Source: Diphasiastrum complanatum (Eukaryota; Streptophyta; Lycopodiopsida; Lycopodiales; Lycopodiaceae). From it: 64,000 nt of DNA. The stretch spans positions 44,570,309-44,634,308 of the forward strand of contig CM055092.1 of the NCBI GenBank assembly GCA_029204225.1. The letters run 5' to 3'. The position numbers and the translations under genes are program-made. The notes beneath the pieces were generated by a model, which was not told the origin of the DNA, made no database searches, and saw only the letters and a list, made by a program, of their open reading frames with translations. Below, piece after piece: positions 48,215-57,402 of this stretch; the stretch's first letter is position 1; each line of letters starts with the position of its first letter.

Positions 48215-49003
48215 CTTCGAAACTGAAAGAGAGCTACCTTAACTTCTGAAGGAAAAAAGTTTGAAAGACTAATTCACAACTGTACAAGGGAAAGGAAAGA
48301 TGACTTAGCTGTTTCTGAGGACTGTACTTCCAAAGAAAGAATGAAGAGGAACCCTTTCAGCTCTTTTCCCCAAAATTTCAGACCTGCTGTTCCGAAAAAT
48401 GCCAGTTTGAGGCTTCAAAACGGTACTAAATTTCCCGGTTTTTTGAGGATAGTAGCTCGCTGGTCTGATTGCAATCCAACTTGTCCACAAAAAGGCAAAT
48501 CTGAAGTCCAAAAACCCTTCTGAGTTCTGAAATTTCAGAAGTCTCCTACTCGCTGATCTGGTAGAAATCCTCTTGCTCCAAATCTCTGACGTTGGGGCCC
48601 AAAAACTTGTTGAAAAACCAGATTTTCAGAAGCACTGGCAGCGCTGGCCCTGCTCCTCTTTTTTGGCTTCCAACTCGCTGAAAACCAGTAACTTTTTCCC
48701 TGGAAATCGGATGTAGGTCTCTGACTGTACAGCGATGGAGGTGCTGGCTTCTTCCTACTCTAATTTCGCTGGGAAAACTACGAAGAATCCTCTGAAGTCA
48801 GTGAGAAACAGCTGTTTTTTCAGCGAGTTACCTACACTTGGAATCTGACTCCTTGCTACTGTGATTTCTCAGTGGAAATCAGAAGTTTGAAGGCTGCTCC
48901 TACAGCGATCCTCCTCCTTATTCCTCTCTGAGAATCTGAGAAACACTTCCTATCTTCTGATAGCTTTCTCTACTGCTGTCCTAAACTCCCTAGGATGGAG
49001 ATG
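48215..49003 (-). other. 5' leader of the chromovirus
   Basis: The 789 bp between primer site and gag ATG have no long frame. CGCTGG/TCGCTGA words recur along it, a pattern also present in the leader of the copia family at 54 kb. Confidence 0.7.
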
Positions 49004-49015
49004 GCTCTGATACCA
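49004..49015 (-). other. Primer binding site of the chromovirus
   Basis: Minus strand TGGTATCAGAGC (extending to CAT), complementary to the 3' end of initiator tRNA-Met, one base inside the 5' LTR. Confidence 0.95.
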
Positions 49016-49016
49016 G

Positions 49017-49374
49017 TGTAATAGATCCTAACACCACAGTAGGGCAAACACTAACTGATCCACCCAACCTTGCCTACTCCCTGATATAGAGTAAGCCCCT
49101 CCTAGCCCAGTGTGAGGACTGGTAGCATGCTACTGCCAAGTGTCGGCCACGTGGCACTGACGTGGCCGACTGCACGTCGGGACCCAACTGGGGGCCCTAT
49201 CCTGCTGACAGGGTCCCTAGGCTGTGTTAGGCCCGCCATGGCTATGGACCGTGCTGGGGCACACTACTCACACTGTCTTGCCCTGTTGGTCATGTACGCT
49301 GGACACGACCCTGACTGTGGTATCTGACCTATCTGTGTTCTCTAGGGTTCGGCACTGGTTACGAGCTCGTAACA
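49017..49374 (-). repeat. 5' LTR of the chromovirus
   Basis: Identical to the 3' LTR. As the 5' copy it should hold the promoter: a G-box GCCACGTGGC (49146-49155) with an adjacent ACGT core, and a weak TATA-like CTCTATATC on the minus strand near 49085. Confidence 0.97.
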
Positions 49375-49470
49375 CACATGCTAAGATAGCAACATTATTA
49401 ACTTTTGGATTAAAGGTTTAAGTGACTATAAAGGGAAAGTCAAGCAAACCAATTATGGATGCCATAGCTT
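49375..49470 (+). pseudogene. Resumption of the interrupted older gypsy RT
   Basis: After one copy of the CACAT duplication is discounted, the plus-strand frame ending IEAH before the insertion continues AKIATLLTFGLKV here. This is the RT connection region (F-I-x-x-x-A-x-I-A-x-L-L) of Ty3/gypsy elements. Confidence 0.75.
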
Positions 49471-50316
49471 GGAGCTTAATAGTTTATTGGATGTTCATTA
49501 GTAATCTCATAGCATGAGGGTGTGCATGTGCCAGTTAGTTAAACATGAACACTTAAGAAGTGGTTATCCATTATAACCTCTTAATAAGAGGTGGGACAAC
49601 AAAAGAGAACTTTGGTGGTATGGGATGGGACCTAGCTCTTGAGTGTTTGTTAATCATGAGCGGAGGATCAAGGGGAGTTATTACCCCTCCCCTCCCGCAT
49701 GCATGCGCGCTTTTCTTGCTTGAAAATTTGGAGCTTTTTAACCCCTTCATATTTTATTATTATTTTTTTCTCTCGAAAATCTAACCATATTTATATAAAT
49801 CTCCATTCCCTCTATCTCTTTGACCCCATTTATTCATTTATTAGGTACTTGGCCATATGATATTGGATTGGGGGCCTTCTTGTAGGATGATGCACTATTA
49901 TCCCTCCTTATCCATTTTGATTATGTTCATTGACATCTTATCTCTGGAAGGCTCATTTTTGGGATTTCCTTGTGGCTATAAGTAGGAACTATTGTCATTC
50001 ATTTGATAGCTGATGATATTGATTCCTCCTCTTAGCGTCATAAGCATTCTCTTTTCCGCTTTCTAGGGTTAGTTCCTACTTATGTGATGCTTTCTTAGCT
50101 TAGATATTGATGTGCTATGAATATGTTCGTAACTTGGTATCAAAGCACTTTCTTGAGCAACTGGGGAGTGCTTTTTTCAGATTTGAATTTTTCTTTGGGA
50201 GGGCTCCCATTTGCAGATTGGATTCTCAGCATACGGATCTACATTTTGCAGGTTCTATGTCATGGATTGGAGGAGGATCAATGCCCACCCAGCTGGCTGT
50301 CAAGCACCCATCTTGT
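49471..50316 (+). other. Possible LTR and leader of an unassigned element
   Basis: TGGTATCAAAGCA at 50135-50147 is a primer-site-like sequence on the plus strand. The DNA before it, with a TATA-like GGCTATAAGTAGG near 49973, could be an LTR, but its ends do not show clear TG/CA termini. No coding recognised. Confidence 0.35.
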
Positions 50317-50708
50317 TGTCATAATTTGATCCACAACATCTAGATAGGAGTTAACTAATCATATTAGCACCCACAAGAGATTAAGAGAACTCTGATTATA
50401 GAGGAGTGAGCAAGCTCTATACATCGCAATGAATCTATGGTGGGGTGCCAGCCTACTTAATACTTTCTATATGGCTTGTGAAAAGCCAAAGCTAAAGGCA
50501 AAAAGCTAATATTACTATCTACGATCATGATCTTCATGTTGCTTTTCAAGTCTAGCAGATCTCCTAGTTCCCTGTGTATTGGACTCTCCCTGTTCCAAAA
50601 TGACACTATTTTTGATAGTTTCATAGTACTATCTAAACTGCTTCACCCTAAAACATATCTGGAAGATTCTTACTTTTGAGCATACTTGCAGTTTTCACAA
50701 TAAGATCG

Positions 50709-50787
<79 letters not shown>

Positions 50788-50802
50788 CCTGCTCTGATAC
50801 CA
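50317..50802 (-). mobile_element. Miniature, multiply deleted copy of the 50-64 kb copia family
   Basis: Left to right (3' to 5'): an LTR end portion from TGTCATAATTT (50317) to about 50515; a piece of the integrase-RT linker (about 50518-50635) matching 59640-59750 in reverse complement; a piece of integrase (about 50636-50705) matching 52125-52200; a (CT)n leader; and the primer site TGGTATCAGAGC (50791-50802). Deletions join these blocks, leaving under 500 bp, and the joint between integrase and leader falls in the CT/TTTC repeat. Confidence 0.7.
50711..50784. repeat. (CT)n microsatellite in a copia leader
   Basis: About 37 TC units ending seven bases before a primer site. Related leaders have short CT/GA runs in the same place (54385-54398; 57058-57073). 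Confidence 0.97.
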
Positions 50803-51034
50803 TGTCAGAAAACACATGTGGAGGTCTAAATGTATTTTTCATAGTAGCTAATAAGTATCAAACATGACTCTTGTGTTGTTTGAGAGGAACCCCTATCCAT
50901 TGTTACATGTTGATAACAGTTTGAGATGACCAATCCAATAGCAAGGATGAGACTTTTCTGAGTCGTATTATTGTCTGGATATACCATGCATAGCGAGATA
51001 TTGATAACAAAGGTGAGAGCGCAAGTTGTGACAT
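50803..51034. other. Unassigned segment next to a primer site
   Basis: Begins TGTCAGAAAAC, as an LTR end would, but beyond seven bases it does not match the family LTR. No coding recognised. Confidence 0.35.
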
Positions 51035-51150
51035 AGCCGGTTCGAACCGAATCCAGTTCGAATCGGGAAAAAAAAAAGCCAAAAAAAACGTTTGGAATTT
51101 TTTGTTTTCCGGTTCAAACCGGTCGAATCGGCGGTCGATTCGAATTGGCT
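51035..51150. mobile_element. Small inverted-repeat insertion in copia RNase H
   Basis: A 116-bp segment with ends AGCCGGTTCGAA and TTCGAATTGGCT (10 of 12 bases inverted-complementary), several further GGTTCGAACC/TTCGAA palindromes, and an A-rich centre. It interrupts RNase H right after RSTTGYAF on the minus strand. No clear target duplication. Confidence 0.5.
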
Positions 51151-53930
51151 TGTAACCTTGATTGAAAGCATACCCTGTAGTTGATCTTCTATCATCCATG
51201 CTACCAACCCAATCAACATCAATGTATCCTTGTATGGTAGGCAAAGCAGCTTGGCTTTTTTATAAATCAAACCAAGGTTGGGTGTGCCTTTCACATACCT
51301 CAAAATCCTCTCTGTCGCTTTCCAATCATTCAAAGTGGGCGATGACATGAATTGGCTAACCAAGCTTACGTCAGGATGTGTGGTAGTAAGATATATCAGT
51401 CTCTCAACTAGTTGACGAAATAAAGTAGCGTCAACTTGTCCACTATCATCAATGCGAGACAATTTTCAGCTTATAGTCAGTCATACGAAACCTTTTCAGA
51501 ATTTCATGAACATGCTTGCTTTGACAAAGCCTAATGTCATTCACATTTATACTTCCACACTCAAACAGTCATGCATGAGATCAAGGTCAGTCATCTCAAA
51601 TTGCTTGCTTAGATTAGCTTTGATGGCATGAATAAGACTCTCATTATTTCCCGTAATAATAATGTCATCAACACTCTCCTTCCTCTTTCCTTTCTCAACC
51701 AAGGTCACTCTAGGTACTTGGATTGGCGTAGGCGATACTTGTGTGATTCAGGCTTGTGTAATAACTTGTCACACAATATAGGGATTCCTCCATCTTGATT
51801 CTTATCATAAGGTATCTCTGTATCTTTATGAGTTGCCTCCTCATCAAAGATTACATTCCTACTTATGATGACTTTCTTACCCTCCAAGTCATACAACCTG
51901 TATCCCTTCTCTTGACTATCATATCCAAGGAATAAACACTTGGTCGCCTTAGAATCCAACTTGCTCTTGGAATCCTTAGGTATGTGAGCATAAGCAATAC
52001 TTCCAAACACTCTCAAATGACTTACATCTGTTTTCCGACTCGTATAAGCTTCCTCTGGAGTCCGATTCTCTACAACCTCTGTAGGACTTCGATTCAAAAG
52101 ATAAACTGCCGTCTTAACTGCTTCACCTCACCCCAAAACATATTTGGAAGATTTTTACTCTTGAGCATACTCCTTGCAGTTTCCACTATAGACCGGTTCT
52201 TTCTTTCCACAACTCCATTTTATTGAGGCAGACACTCTCTCCCTTTGTCCGAGTAGAGTATCTTGATTTGTCTATCTGTTTCTTTCTCCACTTGTGTCTT
52301 AAACCATGTGAAATACTTGAATGCTTCACCCTTATTCTTGAGAAGATAGATCCATGTCTTCCTAGAATAGTCATCCACAAACACCATGAAGCAACTTGCT
52401 CCCCCATCAGACTGAGTCCTCATAGGACCACACAAATCTGTATGAACAAGTTCTAGAACATTTCTCGCCCTGAATGTACTAGGTGAAAATTTCTTCATAT
52501 GATGCTTGCCTAAGACACAACCTTCACAAACCTTGTGATAAAAAACAAGTTGAGGTAAATCTGTAACCATGTTGTATTTCCTCAATACTTGTGGATTTTT
52601 GTAATTTAAATGTACGAACCTTTCGAGCCATAACTTACTCATTGATCCAATATCTGCAACACTTGCATGATGATCCACCACCCGAGCTTGAAATTTGGAC
52701 AATCGCCCTACAAGCAATGCCCTCAACTACTACTTCATTATCCTTCCTCTTGGTGAGACACCGTTGTTCATCAAACTGCACCACGATGTGTTGCTTCGCA
52801 ATAGCTGATACTGAGAGTAAGTTTTTCTTGATTCATGGTACATAAAGCACGTCCTTTATGTCTCCAATCTTTCCTGAAGGTAGTTGAACCTTTACTTTTC
52901 CAACTCCTTTAATAGATTATGTGTAGTTGTCTCCCAACTTCACATTTGATCCATCATCTAATTTTTGAAAATTAGATAGCTACTCCCGCCTAGGTGTCAT
53001 ATGCTTCGAAGCTCCTGAATCAATAAACCAATAGTCTTCTTCCTTCGAGAAGCCACCACCAAAAGATGTCAATGCCGAAAACAACTCATAGTCTTCAAGA
53101 TCCAAGGCACTTAATTTTGCATTAGATGCTTCATCTTCTTCAGCAAAATTCCCATCCCGCTCCTTCTTAAACTTGTTGTGCCAGCACTCCTTTGCATAAT
53201 GCCCTGATTTGCTGCAAATAAAGCAATTTCCCTTTCGAACTACTTTCTTTCCATCTTCTGATCGATTTGACCTTCTTGGAACTTTGCTCTTGGGTCTTTG
53301 CCATGAATGCCTGTTCCTTGACATCATCCCTGTTGAGAATATTTTGTCGTCTCATTTCTTCCTGTAGTAATATGGCATTCAGTTCATCGAAAGAAGGCCT
53401 TGTTTCTAACGATAGCATCATTACAAAGTTCTGATAAGCCAAAAGTACACTATTAAGCACAATGGATACTAAGACTGAATCTTGAACACTTTCTCCAACC
53501 TCATTAAGTTGCCCTCTCAGATCTTTCACCCGAGTAAAATAATTTGTTACTGATTCAATGCATGTACCCATCGTCAATGTGTGTAGCTTATTAGTCAAGA
53601 ACAAGATTCGTGACTGATTCACCGTCTCATAAAAGTTCTTCAGTATATCCCAAGCCTCCTTGGGTCCAGCAGCATCTCTGATGTGAGTAATAATCATATC
53701 TCTAACGGACAAGTTAATGATATGATGAGCTTTTCTTCTACGTCTATGATACTCCCGCAACTCCCTATCAATATTAGGAGGTACCTCAACACTTGTGACG
53801 ATTTCCCAATATTCTCGATCCTGGAGAGTATTTTGCATCTTGAACTTCCATATATTTTAGTTCGTTCCATCTAGCTTGCGCAACACAACATCGTTCAATC
53901 CTGCCTTTATGCTGATCCATGACAATTCTT
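51151..53930 (-). pseudogene. Ty1/copia gag-pol, internally deleted and broken
   Basis: Read from 53930 leftwards: gag from NDVVLRKLDG through NIDRELREYHRRRRK and LLQEEMRRQN; a zinc knuckle CFICSKSGHYAKEC (about 53210); protease WFIDSGASKHM (about 53010); the pre-integrase region; and integrase with VHTDLCGPM, LYSDKG and NGVVERK, where about 20-30 codons before NGVVERK are missing relative to the plus-strand sister at 58.9 kb. The linker (52097-51705) carries YDLEGKKVIISRNVIFDE. A deletion removes almost all RT, joining linker to VDDIIITGN; RNase H begins ATLFRQLVERLIYL and ends at the 51150 insertion. Several stops also occur. It shares its primer site and LTR with 54407-54795. Confidence 0.88.
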
Positions 53931-54406
53931 AGCAACCTGAATTTCCAGCAAACAGTATCACCAATTCTTTAAATCTGCAGCCCTGCCTGTGAATTGACCC
54001 AGAATTCTCCTCTTCCAGCGAACAGCTCAGCAGTTCTGCGAACTACTCTAATGGCAGCAACTAGGTTCAAGTCTGATCCTAGCTCAGCAGTGATCAGATT
54101 TCGATCCAGTGATCTGATTCAGCTATTTCCTGTCTCCGCAAAACAGTCCAACGATCTGATTCAGATCTTATTCCAGCGAACAGATTTGGTTTTCGATCTA
54201 ACAGGTCAGAATTTGATCCAGCCAGCGACCAGGTCCAGATTAGAAGCAAACAGGTCAGCAATCTGACTCCCAGCAATCAGTGATCTGCAGTAGTCCAAAA
54301 CCTTGATTCCAGCGAACTACTTCCAACAGTAGTCCAGCGCAATAGCTCCTCCAATATTCTTCTTGCAACCCTGCAAAAACAAACTCTCTCTCTCTCTCAA
54401 AAGCCT
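53931..54406 (-). other. Leader of the minus-strand copia copy
   Basis: Non-coding, with repeated CCAGCGAACAG-like words (for example near 54013, 54172 and 54310) and a short CT run by the primer site. Confidence 0.6.
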
Positions 54407-54418
54407 GCTCTGATACCA
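54407..54418 (-). other. Primer binding site
   Basis: Minus strand TGGTATCAGAGC, continuing AGGC, the same as in the sister copies. Confidence 0.85.
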
Positions 54419-54795
54419 TGTCAGAATTTGTCATACAAATTTTAGATGAAGTTCTTAGTCCTACTAGCACTCACACAAACCAAGCATAGAGATTAAAGAG
54501 AATTCAGATTAAGGAAGAATTGAGCAAAGCTCTAGAACATTGGTGAATTGTGGTGGGGCACCAGCCTACGTATATACTTTCTCTAATCTATGTGAAAAGC
54601 TAAAAGCATCAAGCTAATAGCAAAAGAACAAAAGCTAATTGCTAAAATTACTACCTATATTGGGTAAAGACCCAAGGTGAATCTCTAAGTAGTAAAATAG
54701 ATCCTAATCTAGTAGTAGTGCGCCCACCTACATGCATAAACAATAAAAAAACAAACTTACTATAAATAGTAATGGCCCTTATAATAGCACGTAGG
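54419..54795 (-). repeat. Truncated 5' LTR of the minus-strand copia copy
   Basis: Matches the reverse complement of the LTR at 56561-57015, from its TGACA end to the block CCTACGTGCTATTAT. The first ~55 bp of the LTR are missing at the right side. Confidence 0.85.
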
Positions 54796-55245
54796 ATCAT
54801 TTCAGCCATTTACTATCCACTTTTTGCCATTGTACCTACTATTTTCAGCACCCATCTACACCTATTTGGTGCCTATTTGTGGACATTTTTCCCAGCCATT
54901 ACGTCTATTATATTGGTTACAATTTTCCAGCTATTTGAAGGGTCTTAGGTTGGCAGTTTGAGCACTTATTGAGATTTCTCCATACGTTTGGAGGTATTTT
55001 TTTTTAAGCATTGTCATATAGCATTTACGGCAGTTCTTATTTCTTTACCTTATGCTGTTTTTTGCTATTATTTGTCCAGTTTTTATATCTCCTTAGCTGC
55101 TCCATTTTTACAACATTGTTACTTTCTTTGGGCTGTCCATATTAGTCATGTTTTTGGTGCTTGAATTAGACTATGTTAGGGTGATGACAAAAGTCCTCTC
55201 CGTCAGGTTTTTGGCATTTCTTTTCACCTTATCACTACTTTTTCG
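54796..55245 (+). other. Probable leader of the gypsy remnant that follows
   Basis: Pyrimidine-rich plus strand without frames or repeats, immediately before a gypsy gag ATG. No primer site is found. Confidence 0.4.
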
Positions 55246-56560
55246 ATGGCTGCTTCATCTCCATCTACTAGTGAGCCACCTTAGGATGTCTTAGTTGAAC
55301 TCACTCAACAAGCCATTGATAGTGTTATTTCTAGGATTTCTTCCTGTTTAGATGTCGTCATGACAAGCTTTGCCTCTCTTCAGTCCCAGATTGATGCCGT
55401 GAAGCCTCATCATGGTCCTGACAAGGCCCCCATGACATCTTTACCTAGCTTTGGAGCTAGTTCATCACCTTCTCCTGTTGGTAGTCCTTTTTGTAGTCTT
55501 ATCATTCGTACCCCTCCACCGCCTGGGTTTGACCCATTTCCTTGTCATGTTGGTCCCAAGCCACATTACGCTCATGACTTTCGTGATAAGATCTAGCTGA
55601 CAACCTATTCTGGTTCCTCTGATGGGAATCTATTTGAGACTTGTTACCTAATGTACTCCAAGACTGACGTCCTAAAGATCCAATTAGCTGCCTGACATTT
55701 GGATGGACGAGCTGCTACTTGGGGGCTTGTTTACCGTATTGAGCCTGGCCGAGAGGGGATGCATGTGTGGACTACTTTTCACCTTGACCTTCGCCGTGCT
55801 ATGATTGATCCTTAGTGGTTGAGTCGCCAACAAGATATTTTCATAGCCTTTCTCATACGGGTAATTTAGCTCTTCATCCTGACCATTTTATGGAGCTATC
55901 CAATCTATTTATTGATTTACAGCCTACGAAACTCATATCCCTGCTTACTGATGCTATATCACTTGCTATTACACTACAACATAAGTATCTTGAGGCCTCT
56001 GCTTCATCTCGCTTTTCCCGTTCTCGCCCCAATGGCATGCCCACCTTGATTTGCTTTTGTCCCCGTCATTATACTATTGCAGAGTTTGTTGAGATTTAGC
56101 AGATGCGTCTCTGTTTTTGTTGTAAGAGCCCAAACCACCTACTACTCATATCCTACTTGCTACGTGCCATGCTCAGCTTGCTTATGCTACTTGGGCTGGG
56201 TGTCCTAGTCCTCACTCGATTCAGTTAAATGTGAACATTACTGCGTGTGATTATATTGCCTTGGTTGACATTGGCATTACTCATTCTTTTCTCGGCAGTT
56301 ATGTTTCCAGCTGGACTTGTGCTTCACATGTTCCTGCTCCACATACGCTCAATGTTGAGGTTGCGAGTTTTCATGCATTTACCAAATTTAAAATGTTTTA
56401 AGACTTGGATTATCGTATTGGGTATTTTATTGGACAGGTGGACTTCTGCATTACCTATGGAGGGTTATGACCTCATCCTTGGTGTTGATTGGTTTGCTTC
56501 ACTTGGTGCTGTTACATTGGATTTGGCTTAGCAGACACTTACATTCTTACATGGTACTAT
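55246..56560 (+). pseudogene. Ty3/gypsy gag-protease, broken
   Basis: From ATG at 55246: an N-terminal Ser-rich stretch, then HDFRDKI and YSGSSDGN, HLDGRAATWGLVYRI, FHLDLRRAM and FIDLQPTKL of the capsid region. A knuckle remnant LCFCCKSPNH is at about 56110. A protease with LVDIGITHSFL (D-S/T-G replaced by D-I-G) and GYDLILGVDWFASLGAVTLD follows at 56255-56530. At least six stops or shifts. The reading is cut at 56560 by the copia insertion flanked by ACTAT. The same gypsy family is represented by the relic at 29.4-31.9 kb. Confidence 0.8.
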
Positions 56561-57015
56561 TGTTAGGAATTAATGTTTATTTGGTACCCCTTAGTGTGAG
56601 TTTCGCCATGCCTACGTGCTATTATAGGGGCCATTACTATTTTTAATTAGTATTATGGGGTCATTACTATTTTTAGTAAGTCATTTTTTAGTCATATATG
56701 GAGATGTGCGCACTACTACTAGAATAGGATATGGTTTTACCACTTAGAAATACATCTTGAGTCTTTACCCAATATAGGTAGTAGTAATAGCAATTAGCTT
56801 TTTGTCTTTAGCTATTTGCTTTATGCTTTTAGTTTTTCACATAGATTAGAGAAAGTATATATGTAGGCTGACGCCCCACCACAAATTTATTCCAATGTTT
56901 TGGAGCTTTGCTAAATTCTTCTATAATATGAATTCTCTTTAAACTCTATACTGATCTTGTGAGTGCTAGTAGGACTAGTTAACTCCATCTAGAATTTGTA
57001 GGACAAATTTTGACA
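56561..57015 (+). repeat. 5' LTR of the ACTAT copia element
   Basis: Partner of 60330-60788. Homologous blocks also occur at 50317-50515 and 54419-54795 (reverse) and 62460-62800 (direct). Confidence 0.92.
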
Positions 57016-57028
57016 TGGTATCAAAGCA
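57016..57028 (+). other. Primer binding site
   Basis: TGGTATCAAAGCA, directly after the LTR end TGACA; initiator tRNA-Met type with one change. Confidence 0.88.
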
Positions 57029-57402
57029 GGCTTCCTGATTGTGGAGCTGTCATTTCTGAGAGGGAGAGAGAGGGTCAAGAAGAAGTTTTGGAGGAACAGA
57101 TTGCTGGTTGGCTGTCGGGAAATTAGACCTGTTGGGAGATCAGTTCGTTGGAATCAAACTTGTTGGATTGCTGAGTTGAAAGCAGATCCGAACTACTGTT
57201 GGAATCAGAACTGACAGTTCGTTAGCTGTCTACTGTTCGTTAAGCTATTGTTCGCTGACCTGATTGTTTTCTACCGAACAGACCTCATCGCTGGAGGTAG
57301 TTTCTCGAAAATAGGCTTATCGCTGGCTAGAATCAGATCAGATTGCAGTGTTACAAGACAAATCTCTAAAGTTTGGTAAGATACTAATTGTTGGAACAAT
57401 AC

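Larger units (their letters stand above)
43058..49374 (-). mobile_element. Complete Ty3/gypsy chromovirus-type LTR retrotransposon
   Basis: All structural parts are present: identical 358-bp LTRs (43058-43415 and 49017-49374) with TG...CA ends, a perfect CACAT target duplication (43053-43057 and 49375-49379), a primer site for initiator tRNA-Met, a polypurine tract, a 0.8 kb leader and one uninterrupted gag-pol frame. The element is 6317 bp and reads on the minus strand. Identical LTRs indicate a very recent insertion. Its composition is more GC-rich than its neighbours. It is the only element in the window that looks autonomous. Confidence 0.97.

Noticed and set aside
51035-51060. Pol III B box (GGTTCGAACC) of a tRNA or SINE
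   Set aside because: No A box at the right distance; the word is part of a set of TTCGAA palindromes in a small inverted-repeat insertion.
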